The notes under the pieces were generated by a model. It was given only the letters and a program-made list of their open reading frames with translations, searched no databases and was not told the DNA's origin. The position numbers and the translations under genes were made by a program. 64,000 nt of DNA from Selaginella moellendorffii (Eukaryota > Streptophyta > Lycopodiopsida > Selaginellales > Selaginellaceae), in NCBI RefSeq assembly GCF_000143415.4, contig NW_003314272.1:1306628-1370627 (forward strand), in the 5' to 3' direction. Shown here in pieces: positions 33,506-44,700 of this stretch (position 1 is the first letter of the stretch; each line of letters opens with the position of its first letter).

Positions 33506-35192
33506 TCACAGAGTGTAGCAGTCCAAGTGGTGATTATTCTGAGTGGCATTGCATGCTCGAGCTGGCCCAAAGATCAGCTCCACGCAAAAGTTTTGGCCGA
33601 TTATCGATCGTCCGTTCCTAGTCACCTTGTCGAGATCGCCTTTGCCCAGCTGCCAAACATTCCAATCATCAGATCTAGCACTTTATTTGCTTTTTGGCAG
33701 AAAATTCTAGCCTCTTTTGCTTACCTGCATCATGCTACCCGATATAAAGTAAGTGTTGAAGCAAAAGTAGAAGAGCCTTCCACCGTTTTTGTTGTAGAAA
33801 ATCGCCCTCACATCGCCTGATACCTGGATTTGCAAGGTTTCATGTCAAAAAAGCCCTGGAAACGAACGAAAACGATGCCACTCACGCATATAGGCTTGTC
33901 GAAGTAATGGTCGAGGCAGTCCTTCTTCAAGAGGTTCGGCCTCTCCGTGTCCATCTGGACGACGAAGCGCGGTTGATTCTCCTTGCTCTTCTCATCGCCT
34001 TCCTTTGGGAGGAAGGATAAGTAGTAGCGTGGACTTACTGTGCGAACAAATCCTTTCTTCAATGGCTCGCACTGCCCCGACGCAATCTCCACGGGAGACT
34101 TGTAGAGCTCTCCTGGCTCCTGCATCAAGTCAGTCACGAGACGTGATTGCTTGGAGATAGTTGAGCGCGACGATAGATTGTTACGTACCTCTTGGATTTC
34201 CTTGATCGAAAACTTCACAGCATCCGTCGAATTTGTATCATACAGACGAATCCTTCGCAGTTCTCGGGGCTTTGGAGGTGGAATGCGAACGTCCGGGACA
34301 CCTCCATCGCTCGGAAAGACAAGGATTTTACTCCAGTAGCGAACATACCTTCGCTGGCTCGGGATCGTCACCTGGAAAGCTCTAGCTGGTCAGTTTCGAG
34401 AAAAAAAAAAAGGAAAAAGAAAAAAAGTCTAGTGCCAGGCTTCTTACTCCTTGGTTATTATATGTGCGACGACTCCCATACAACTGCAAAGCTTCCTCGG
34501 CTGGCATTCCTTTGTACACGAGATACGCGCAAACCATCAAGCCCGTCCGGCCTTTCCCAGCCTGTGCAGACACAAAGGCAGAAAATAATCAAACATGGAG
34601 AGCGTTTTGGTACGAGCAATGTAGCTGCCAAGCTACGAGACAAAATGCCAAACTCTGGAACAAAGTGGAATGCAAAGTCTAAAATCTAGGCTTACTTTGC
34701 AGTGGATCACCGCCACGTTCCGAGGGTCCTGTAGAAGCCAGTCCTCCACGCTCTCGCAGAAGAGCTGGATGAGCGACAGTGGCGGTACGTGCATATCGTC
34801 GAAGGGAAACGTCTCGACTCGGCCATGGAAGCTGCCGGGATCATAGCTGCATTCCACGCAGAGATTGTAAACCTGGTGGAAGAAGAAAAACCCCAAGCAT
34901 CAGGAAAGGAAATCTATGATACCAAAGAAATGGAAAAGCTTACTTTGTAGTAAGATCCGTGCTTGAGGTCGAGCGCTCGCTGGACTTGCCACATAGGATT
35001 CCGATACATGGCGGTCATGTCCTCGGCGGGGAAGGACATGGCCACGAGTCTGTCCGTGATGTAGGACATATCCAAGTTATAGCCCCCGAGAACAAGGCGG
35101 CGGCGCTCCTTGGAGACGAGGCTCCGGAGATAGTGCGACCCGGCAATGAATTCGATAAGCCTTCCTTTGAGGAATCCTCCATGGTTTGTCAA
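33506..35192 (-). CDS. PTEN: PTEN phosphatase (phosphoinositide 3-phosphatase)
   Basis: Dual-specificity phosphatase followed by a C2 domain. Exons: 34944 to about 35192, 34696-34872, 34448-34561, 34189-34371, 34039-34119, 33886-33981, 33725-33823, 33506-33649. The catalytic loop HCKAGKGRTG is identical to the PTEN signature and spans an exon junction. GYNLDMSYITDRLVAMSFPAED, NPMWQV, VYNLC and FPFDDMHVPPL lead up to it. The C2 part ends DLDKVTRNGRSIIGQNF-VELIFGPA. The protein has about 380 residues from 35192. The start is uncertain: the first exon is open upstream to a stop at about 35280 without an ATG in frame. Either an upstream exon supplies the start, or translation begins at the in-frame ATG at 35067-35069, which would drop some N-terminal residues. 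Confidence 0.9.
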
Positions 35193-36145
35193 TTGCCCGC
35201 CACCACCAGCAAGAGAGTGCTTGGCCCCCGTCGTGCCCGCCCTTTGTTGTTCTTCCCCTTTTCCTTGTGCTTCCTCTCCCTACTGTGGAGAATATCGAGA
35301 CGAGAGAATCGCTACTTGTCCTTGGCGAGAGGCCCTGCTACATTGTTGCATCCCTGCTGCTTCCTGCCCGATAGGAACGATTCCACGCACCCCTTCCTGA
35401 ATTTGCACTTCCGGCCTTGCCCGATGCTAATCGGCAGTGAGGGCGCCACTGGAACCGCGGCAACGGCGCTCACAGCCACGGCCGCTGCCCAAGCGGGAGA
35501 TCGCGGATCGATCTTGACGGATTCCAAGGCGGGCGGATGAGCGCTGCGGGAATTTGACCGCGCGGAGCACCAATGCGGCCGGCTTACATCCGATGCCGCG
35601 TGGAATTCGCGATAAGTGACCCCGATCTGAGCTCCCGATCGACGATCTAGCTAGCCTAGCGCCTCTCCTCTCCAATCGCTCCGAGGACGCACAGACACAC
35701 AATCACGGACACCCAAATCCCTAGGTTGCTGCCAGCCGTTGATAGCATGCCCGGTTATCTAATGGCCACGACAACAGCACTCCTCGTGGCCGTCCAATTT
35801 ACAACGTACGGTCACGATGCAAAGGCGGCCGTCCACGTGTCCTTTTTGCCACGTTGGATTTCCGGACGTTGCGTAACACACCATGTGTCCTTGGAGATTT
35901 GACTTTCTCCAAAAACCCAAAAACTCTCTCTCGCGTCCCTCGCTCTCACGAAGAAATACGCAAACAAAAACACCGTCTTTTTTTACATTTTCATGTTCTG
36001 GGTCATGATCTTGGCGAAGTTTCGTAAGCTAGATGATTGCCAGCAAGGAGTTTGCTGCGTGATCACTACTGGATGATGCGTGTCCCACATTGTCCGAGTC
36101 GTGATAGCTGCGCTGCGCAAATTCCCTGTAGTGATTGCCGCAAAG
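35193..36145. other. Region between PTEN and the small unknown gene
   Basis: GC-rich near PTEN (35200-35560), with open frames on both strands that look like composition effects. The 5' end of PTEN should lie in this part. No other gene is recognised. Confidence 0.45.
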
Positions 36146-36755
36146 CTAGCTTCCACGGGGAGCTGGAAAAAGAAAAAAAAAAAAAAGCGTTTGATTGATC
36201 ACGCGAGCTTCTGGATGAAACTTTTGGAAATGGAATGGAAAGTTTTACGTACCTTGCGGCTTGGTCGTGGTGGTGGCTTTGGGATCCTCTTCGCTCTTGG
36301 GTGTTTTCTTCTCCGTGGAAGCTCCCCTGTTCTTGAGCTCCGGAATGCCCAGCTCCTCCGCGAGATCGCCCTTGACGCTCTCGTGGAAAGGATCCATGCC
36401 TTCCTCGCTGGCGGCGTGGCCGAACCCCTCCTCGACTGACCTCGTCGCGTACTTGTCTCCGTACGCTTCAAACATAAACTCCTGGCTGCGAAAGAAAGAA
36501 ATAAAAAATCACGATGATCAGCAAAGCTCTCCCAAGATCATCACGAGGATATAAATGCTTCGCTCATTAAAATCTTTGGCCTAAAAGCTCTCACGGGAAG
36601 AACGCACGATCACGGAATGCCTATCGAAATTTCGAGAAATGCCAGTACCTGGATTTGGCGCCTCCTTTCCCGGCCTCCACCGGCTGCTGGTTAGATGGAT
36701 TCACAGGCTGATGGAGATTGTGCTCGTCCTTCTTCGTGCCCTCCCGCTGATCCAT
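36146..36755 (-). CDS. Small hydrophilic protein of unknown function, 118 residues
   Basis: Three exons (36649-36755, 36253-36485, 36146-36162) join in frame with GT-AG introns. The protein starts MDQREGTKKDEHNLHQ. It has a central conserved-looking block (QEFMFEAYGDKYATRSVEEGFGHAASEEGMDPFHESVKGDL split over positions 38-78) and a charged Lys/Thr-rich tail. No domain, signal peptide or membrane segment is seen. The divergent RFC2 gene starts 280 bp away. The last exon codes for only five residues, so the 3' end is less certain. Confidence 0.65.
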
Positions 36756-37035
36756 CGCCTTGCAGCAAACGAAGCCCCGGCCGCGCGAAGGAGGAGGAGG
36801 AGCAAGAAAGATGAGCGGCGATGGAGGACGATAGATCGACGCCGCTACCGCCGAGCCGAAGACCTGCTGGCGAAGAAATGAGGCTGAGAAGGGCAACATC
36901 CTGTTCTTCCCTCGGCATTCCTCTTGGGCTAGGGCTTACCTTGTATCGACGCGTGGCCCTCCTGCATGGTCAACACGTGTCGTGGAGAAGATTCTGGGGT
37001 ATATGCTGCTAGGGTTTTGGTAGGGTTTGCGGGAA

Positions 37036-38533
37036 ATGGCGTCCCGGGAGGAGTATGATCTTCCGTGGGTGGAGAAGTATCGGCCGCAGAAGCTCGCGGA
37101 TGTGGTTGGGAACCAGGATGCGATCGGGAGGCTCCAGGTGATTGCTCGCGATGGCAACATGCCCAATCTCATCTTCTCGGTGAGTGAAATGCGATCCCGA
37201 TTGAATGCTCGATTCTCAATCGCGTTTTGTGTGTGTCAAGGGTCCTCCCGGGATTGGGAAGACGACGTGCATTATGGCGATGGCTCACGAGATGCTGGGC
37301 GCTTTAGCCAAAGAAGCGGTGCTTGAGCTCAATGCCTCGGACGACAGGTTAGTGTTCTTCTCCATTGTTTCAAAGTTCTTCCATTCGTTTTTCAAAGTTC
37401 TTCCATTCTCTTCCAAAGTTCTTCCATTCTTTTTCCAAAGTTCTTCCATTCTTTTTCCAATTCTTTTTCCAAAGTTCTTCCATCCGTTTCTTTGTTCGTG
37501 CTTTGCATTGATCGAGGGAGCGTGATTGATCCTTTTTTTTTCTTTCAGAGGCATCGACGTTGTGCGAAACAAGATCAAAATGTTCGCTCAGAAGAAACTC
37601 ACGCTTCCGCGTGGTCGTCACAAGGTTGTCATCCTGGACGAAGCCGACAGGTTTTTACCGATCGGAAGAAAAATCATCTTTCCTGTGACGAGATCATTCT
37701 GAACTCCATTCTTCACGTGTTGTGGCAGTATGACTTCTGGTGCTCAACAAGCTCTCCGACGAACCATGGAGATTTATTCCTCCAGCACCCGCTTTGGCCT
37801 GGCGTGTAACCTGTCGTCCCAGATCATCGAGCCCATCCAGAGCCGCTGCGCTATCGTGAGATTCACGAGGCTCTCTGAGCAGGACATTCTCGCGCGGCTT
37901 CTCAAGGTCGCTGCCGCCGAGAAGGTACTCTTGGAACTTTAAAAACCATTTTTTCTAGATCTTCTTGCAATCTTGTTCTCCAGGTCCCCTATGTTCCGGA
38001 AGGCCTGGAAGCGGTGGTTTTCACCGCCGACGGTGACATGCGCCAAGCTCTCAACAATCTGCAAGCTACGTATAGCGGTTTCCAGTTTGTTAATCGAGAG
38101 AATGTGTTCAAGGTAAGGAAACCAGTCTCTTTTATTTTTGATGTTTAGAGTTTCCATATGTTTGTTTTGCAGGTCTGTGATCAACCTCATCCCTTGCTTG
38201 TGTCGACTATGATCCAGAATACACTGGCTGGAAAGATCGATGAAGCGTACCTGGGGATGAAGCAGCTGTATGATCTTGGTTACTCGGCCTCGGACATCAT
38301 CACAACGCTGTTTAGAGTCGTAAAGAACTTTGACATGCCGGAGTTCCTCAAGCTGGAATATATCAAGGTCGGTATCACGGAGTTAATTAGAAACTTTACG
38401 ATAATCAAATTCTCTTGTATTGCAGGAAGTAGGCTTTGCGCATATGAGGATCGCAGAGGGTGTAGGCTCGCTGCTGCAGCTAACTGGGCTCTTAGCGAAG
38501 CTTTGCTTGCTCAGGGAGAAAGCGAAAGCGTGA
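37036..38533 (+). CDS. RFC2: Replication factor C subunit 2
   Basis: Small AAA+ subunit of the clamp loader that places PCNA on primed DNA in the nucleus. Exons: 37036-37179, 37241-37347, 37549-37650, 37729-37924, 37984-38112, 38173-38367, 38426-38533 (326 residues). LPWVEKYRP is at the N terminus, Walker A GPPGIGKT at 49-56, [21 protein letters not shown] follows in two pieces, then Walker B ILDEADS, the arginine-finger segment IQSRCA, and the C-terminal domain with [10 protein letters not shown] and PHPLLV. These blocks match the RFC2-type subunit (human RFC2) rather than RFC3, 4 or 5. Intron 2 carries an imperfect repeat of about 20 bp. It is convergent with HCF101, with 38 bp between the stop codons. 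Confidence 0.95.
37365..37485. repeat. Tandem repeat in RFC2 intron 2
   Basis: Five to six imperfect units of the type CAAAGTTCTTCCATTC with varying T-rich ends. It is pyrimidine-rich and intronic. Confidence 0.8.
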
Positions 38534-38571
38534 AAGCGTCGAGTCGTCGAACACGAAAATTTGTTACCTCC

Positions 38572-41058
38572 TTACATCTTCGCTGCGCCTGCTTCCTTGA
38601 GAGCTTTGGCGTGCTTCAGTATGGCCGAGGCCGCAGTTTCGTTTCCCGCGGAAGACAAAGCTCCTCCGGGAGGAGTATCCACCAGCCTCTCCAATGCCTC
38701 GAGTTGATCGTATGGTGCAACCTGCGTGACAATGTTTAACACTTGTGCTAACTTCCTTTTCATATAAATCGTTACCTGATTGAATCCATCGGGCCAGCTT
38801 ATCATCACGGCATAATTTCCCAGAGGCTGAATGGCCTCGGGTTCGATGTCTTCGCGCACGTCTCCATAGCGTAGCTTTTGTTCGCCTGTCCATTCGTCCT
38901 GCTCAGAAAAGCATAAGATTCTCCGAAGTCTATTTCTAGGTAGACTTACTATACTTTTCGCGGACCGATCATTTCGACGAACAGTTGCTGGATGCAAATA
39001 AAATGGTTCTTCTGTTCCGGGGACTTTGACTTTGATTGCCCGCATTGCTTCGTCATAAGTTACTGCTGTGGACACTTGCTGGCGTATTTTGGCACACTGT
39101 TGAACTACACACACTCCCAGCTCGGAAAAGGACCTTGCAACGTCGCCTTGAGGGTCATGGACGACTTCCGGAGTGCCACTATCTCCTGCTGCAGAGAGCT
39201 GGGACAAAACAGAAAGAGTAAGTAAAGGCAACTACGGCTTTGTACAGTCTTGCCTCTGGTCTAATGGGAAATTCGAACAAGTTGGAGATGCCAAATTGTT
39301 GGACCACCTACAGAATCAAATATCAGGCTGCATCTTCAAAGGCTAAAAAGGTGTCACCTGTTTTCCCGAGCCCCTGCCGAAAGGGTAGTACCTCTTGCCA
39401 TCTGCATCGAAGTAGCACATATTCTCCACCACGGCCAAGCACGGGACCTAGCATTCGGAAAAGATGCTAATAACTCTACTGAAGAAAGTCAAAAAACGCT
39501 ACCTTAAGCTTTGAAAACATTCGCACTCCTTTGGCAACGTCAATGAATGCAAGCTTCTGTGGCGTCGTAACTATAACAGCTGCTGTCAAAGGCACAACCT
39601 GCCGAAAAGCTAACAAAGATTAGTATGCCAAAAGCTAGTCGAAGATAGTAACCTGGCAGAGTGTAAGCTGAATGTCTCCTGTTCCAGGCGGCATGTCAAT
39701 TATCAGATAATCCAGCTCTCCCCTGAAAATCAACTCTGAATTATGCCTGTTCCTCAAGAGCACGCATGAAACATACCAATCGGTAGTTGTGAGGAGCTGG
39801 TTAATGACTCCAGAAACCATTGGTCCCCTCATAATTGCTGTACCCTGTCCAGCGAAACCGAATGATACTAGTTTGACTCCAAGGTATTCGGTCGGTATTA
39901 TCTGTTTGGTGTCTTCGACCTATAGCAACAGAAACTTCAATGAAATCCCTTGGAAGTAAATGAAATGAAGAAAGTGATGAAGACTTACTACCTCACCATT
40001 TGCAACACCCGCAGCTCTGGAGACACCATTGTCGGCAAGCTTGGCCCATAAACATCAGCGTCGAAAATTCCAACTTTGGCTCCCATTCCCGCCAGGGAGT
40101 ACGCAAGATTTACCGCAACTGTGGACTTGCCGACGCCTCCCTGAGTAAATGGCATTGACAAAGTCCTCGAACAGTAGAACGGGAGATGGATACCTTGCAG
40201 CTGGAAACTGCGATGATGTTGGAGACGTTTTGGAGACTTCGTGGGAGGCCCTCGGCAGCGAGAGCCTTTGCTGGTTGTGCGCTCATGGTGACTTTCACAT
40301 TGGTGACCCACGGGAGAGCGGCGACCTTCTCTTTCGCTTGCTGCTCAAACTGTATGCAAAGAGCTGCAAGATGTTTAGCTGACTAGATGGTGAATAAAGC
40401 AGCAAACTTACCATGTCCTTGACAGGGCAGGCCGGCGTTGTGAGCTCAAGTCGGAAGGCGACCTGGTTGCGTTATGATAGAAGAAAACAAAGTCGTTGCT
40501 GTCACGAGAGTTTTTGGGAGCAAACCAAGAACGCACCAACCTCACCAGAAGATTTGTCCGCTTGCAAGTCTTTCACAAATCCACAGGTTACAATGTCTGC
40601 GCCAAAGTCGGGATCGATGATGGTGGAGAGCGCAACAAGAACGTCATGGCCACCATTCGTTGCAACCTCTACGAAGAAAAAAAAAAAGGATTCAAGCGTC
40701 ACGAATCTGAGATTCGAGCTCATACCTGTACTGGAGATCGTACTGCGGCGTGTGAAAGAATCCGCAGAACCTCGCTTTCGTCCAATGGAGAGACACAAAG
40801 TCTCTTTCTCGACTTTAAATTTGATGCAAGAAGAAGAGGATGGAAGTCTCATCAAACGAAGATTGCGCTCGCTAGTTCGGCTGGTGAGTTTGGTAAGAAG
40901 ATGCGCAGCTGTTCACGACATGACCGCATTGTTAGAGAAAGAATCCATTCGATAGAACTCTCGAAGAATGCTCGCCTCGATAGCTCTAGAGGAATGCGCA
41001 AAATCACAAGAACACACTCACCGAATCCAATCGCCGGAGCGCAAGAGCTCGACGCCAT
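38572..41058 (-). CDS. HCF101: HCF101, chloroplast iron-sulfur carrier of the Mrp/NBP35 family
   Basis: P-loop protein that in Arabidopsis delivers [4Fe-4S] clusters for photosystem I in the chloroplast stroma. Fourteen exons: 41022-41058, 40726-40908, 40541-40668, 40412-40462, 40194-40349, 39997-40140, 39777-39919, 39653-39722, 39503-39598, 39358-39447, 39254-39307, 38950-39198, 38776-38898, 38572-38721; 557 residues. A Ser/Arg-rich start fits a transit peptide. Next come a DUF59 domain ([27 protein letters not shown]), the deviant Walker A CKGGVGKST near residue 186, [42 protein letters not shown], and a C-terminal DUF971 domain ([27 protein letters not shown]). The intron after exon 11 has a GC donor (GAG/GCAAGA). 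Confidence 0.93.
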
Positions 41059-41715
41059 ACCGCGATGCTCCTGCCCTAGCATAAACCCCTTGCTGGAGAA
41101 TTTGTATGGCGCAGAGGCGGTCTATCCAAACCGGACACGTGTCGACATCCCAGCGGTTGAGAATCCGTGAACGTTGCCGAGTCAGCCCTAAATATCGCCG
41201 CCGTTGAAGCGTTACGATATCGCCGCCGTCCACGTGTAGCCGTCAGGTGACGGGCATGACGGGCGCTGGCATATTTCTCGAGCAGGAGTAGGGGTTATTA
41301 CAGGGCTGTGCGCAATCAACGCAGCGGAGGGCGCTCGCCACGGCGCCTCCTCAGCTATGGTGGACGAATGTCGCCACACTCGCCGCGAAATCCACTCTTC
41401 CAGGGCCAGCGGCGTCGCCAATCCGCAGCTCCACGGCTCGTAGCGGGAATGGTGGATTTCGGGGCTTTGACGGCGCAGCTGGATGGAGCAATGCAGCTAT
41501 GCTGATGAGGAGAATGGAGGCGCCGGGTAGCATGCAGTGAAGCTCTCCCAGAGATTGAAAGGTATGGCTCGGTTTGATCCAGTAGAGGCGTAGATCAGGC
41601 AATCCTAGTGCTTCCATACTCGTGATGTTCTTGGATCTTCACACGCTTTCCTTCTCTGTTTTTATTTTTCTTTTTTCGAAATTTTTCTGTAGTAAGGTGT
41701 TTACATTCGCAGGCG
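41059..41715. other. Divergent region between HCF101 and CSI1
   Basis: About 650 bp shared by the 5' ends of both genes. The T-rich run at 41650-41690 ending in AG just before the CSI1 start could be the end of a 5' UTR intron. No gene seen. Confidence 0.45.
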
Positions 41716-44700
41716 ATGGCTTGCGATGTGAAGTCCCCGCCGGTGCAGAGCTTGAGGATTTCTCCGACACTCTCGGGGATGGAAGATCCGGACGGAGTTC
41801 TCGCCAGCGTTGCCCAATGCATCGAGCAGCTCCGGACGACTTCCACGACTCCCCAAGACAAGGAATCGGTCTCCAGGAAGCTCTACGCTCTTGCGGACTC
41901 TCGGGAAGACGCACGAGTCGCCGTGAGCTCTCACGCGCAGGCGATCCCGCTCTTGGTGACGTTGCTCAGATCGGGAACTGTGGCGGCTAAGATCAACGCA
42001 GCAGCCACTCTGGGAGTTCTTTGCAGAGAAGAGGACCTGCGAGTCAAGGTACTACTCGGTGGATGCATACCACCTTTGCTCTCGCTGCTCAGGCTCGGGT
42101 CCGCGGATGCTCAAACAGCGGCAGCAGTGGCCATCAACGCAGTGACGCGAGGGGGAATCAGAGATCATGTTGGGTCACGGATCTTCTCCACGGAAGGTGT
42201 GGTGCCGAGTCTGTGGCAGCAGCTGCAATCTTCGCCAAAACTGGATTCGGCAGTATATGGTCTTCTCACAGGTGCCTTGAGGAATCTATGCAACAGCACA
42301 GACGGGTTTTGGTCAGCCACCTTACAGGCAGGAGGTGTGGACATTTTGGTGGACCTGTTGCAAACGGGACGTTCGGATGCTCAGGCAAATGCTTGCTCGC
42401 TCCTGGCGTGCTTGATGACAGCTGCCGAGTCCAGCCGCTCACTAGCGCTGAACGCTGGCGTGGTGCCGCCACTGCTCAAGCTCCTGGCACCTGGGAATGA
42501 AGTGTCAGTTCGAGCGGAAGCAGCCGGAGCACTTCGAGCAGTGTCGCTCGAGCACAGGGACGCAAGCCAGGCGATTGCAAGCGCAGGGGGGATCACTAAG
42601 TTGATTGCCGCAACGGTGGCACCATGTAAAGAATTCATGCAAGGGGAATACGCTCAAGCTCTGCAGGACAATGCTATGGGTGCTCTTGCAAATATATCCG
42701 GGGGGATGTCAGCTGTGATCTTGAGTCTCGCCAAGGCCGTGGAGGCTTCGCAGTCGGATTCTCAATCGGCTGACACGATTGGAGCTCTTGCTTATGCGCT
42801 TATGGTGGTTGACGGGAAATCAGAGAATGCAGAGACCGTCAACCCAACGATTATAGAGCGGATTCTGGTAAAGCAGCTCGACACTAAAAAGGCTGTCCTA
42901 GTTCAAGAACGTGTGATTGAGGCAATGGCTAGCCTCTACGGGAACGCATTTTTGGGTCAGCGATTACAGCACGCCGATGCAAAGAAGATGATGGTTGGTT
43001 TGGTTACCTTGGCCAACACTGACATTCAGGAGGAACTTATGACGTCTCTTAGGAAGCTGTGCGGTGGTAAAGAGGATTTGTGGCGATCACTTCGGGGCCG
43101 AGAGGGAGTGCAGCTACTTATATCGTTACTCGGCCTTTCGTCAGAGCAGCAGCAAGAATATGCAGTTTCGCTGCTTTCCATCATGTGCGAGGAGATTGAC
43201 GAAAGCAAGTGGGCCATCACTGCTGCTGGTGGCATACCTCCGTTGGTACAGCTTCTCGAAACGGGTTCTACGAAAGCTAAGGAGGACTCGGCTGCTGTGC
43301 TTGGAAATCTCTGCAGTCACAGTGAGGAAATTCGTGCATGCGTGGAAACGGCGGACGCGGTGCCTGCACTGCTTTGGCTTCTCAAAAATGCTGGTCTTAA
43401 AGGACAGGATATCGCAGCACAAACTCTCACGCAGCTGGTTCGAGACTCCGATGCAAGCACAATCAGTCAACTTAGTGCCATGCTGACAGGGGATCTGCCC
43501 GAGTCGAAGGTTTACGTCCTGGATGTGGTCGGCTGTTTGCTCTCGGTTGCCTCTGAGAACGATATCCTTCGGCATGAGGCAGCGGCAAACGACGCCCTGC
43601 AGACTGTTGTCCGTCTGTTAACTTCGGGCAAAACGGATACACAGGGCCGTGCTGCTTCCGTCTTGGCGAACGTCTTTAACTTGAGGAAGGACATGAGGGA
43701 GAGCCAGGTCGTTGCGGAGAGCATTGGACCGTTGATTCATCTTGTGAAAGACGGACCAGAGGCGACTGCGATGCAGGCTGCAAAAGCACTTGCTGCACTT
43801 TTCCGTTCGGTTGAAGCAAACTACTGGATATCCAACGCTGCGAAGCATGCCATCCTGCCGTTGATATCGCTCGCAAAGTCTTCGAACAACGAAATAACTG
43901 AGGTCGCGATTACGGGACTGGCTTATCTTCTACAAAAGACTGAAGTAGCCGTGGAGGCTCCAGCGGAGGAAATTATTCTACCTCTCACCAGAGTTTTACA
44001 TGAAGGCTCTCCAGTAGGGAAGGAGAATGCAGCAAGAGCTTTGGTGCAGCTTCTGAATGCTTGTCCAGTGGATGATGCGTTTGCTGATCGCATCCACGAG
44101 TGCGGGACGGTTCTTGCACTCGCGGCGACAGGCTTTGAAGTGGCTGTTTCGTCTCAGGCACTCGAGGCACTGGCTTTACTAGCTAGAGCAAAGCGCGGAG
44201 GCACTTCTGGCCGCCCTCCATGGGCTGTTCTCTCCGAAGTTCCCGAGAGTATCAGTCCCCTCGTCACTTGTCTCGCTAGCGCAGTACCGGAGTTTACAGA
44301 GAAGGCAATCAAGGTCCTGTCAAGGCTCTGTCGTGACCAGCCCGTGGTCTTGGGAGACATGATTGCAGGCACGTCTACCTGCGTCAGAGCACTGGCAGAC
44401 CGGGTGGTAAACTCCTCCAGTTTAGAAGTACGAGTTGGCGCAACCTCTCTTTTGATTTGTGCCGCCAAAGGACACCGAGAGGACGTCATAGACGTCTTGG
44501 ATGAAGACAACAGCACTCTTTCTCTCGTTCACGCACTCGTGGAGATGCTGTTACTGAACTCACCTGAAGACAACTTGAGCAGTGGGGATTTCGACAACGC
44601 AGAAACTCGGTCGAGTGTTCAAGCAGGGCAGCACGAGTGTGATCCAGCTGCTGCACTCGGCGCTACTGTCGCTCTGTGGCTGCTTGCTCTAGTAGCATCG

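Noticed and set aside
33982-34038. PTEN reading continuous with no intron here, or a 36-bp intron
   Set aside because: Minus-strand GTAAGT at the exon end and an AG 57 bp later join family-conserved blocks; 36 bp is too short for a plant intron. Retention in frame cannot be fully excluded.
35193-35540. Plus-strand gene upstream of PTEN
   Set aside because: GC-rich open frames without splice logic or recognised motif; more likely PTEN 5' region.
40413-41170. Plus-strand proteins opposite HCF101 exons 1-4
   Set aside because: They cross HCF101 introns and exons alike and show no homology; HCF101 exons join perfectly on the minus strand.
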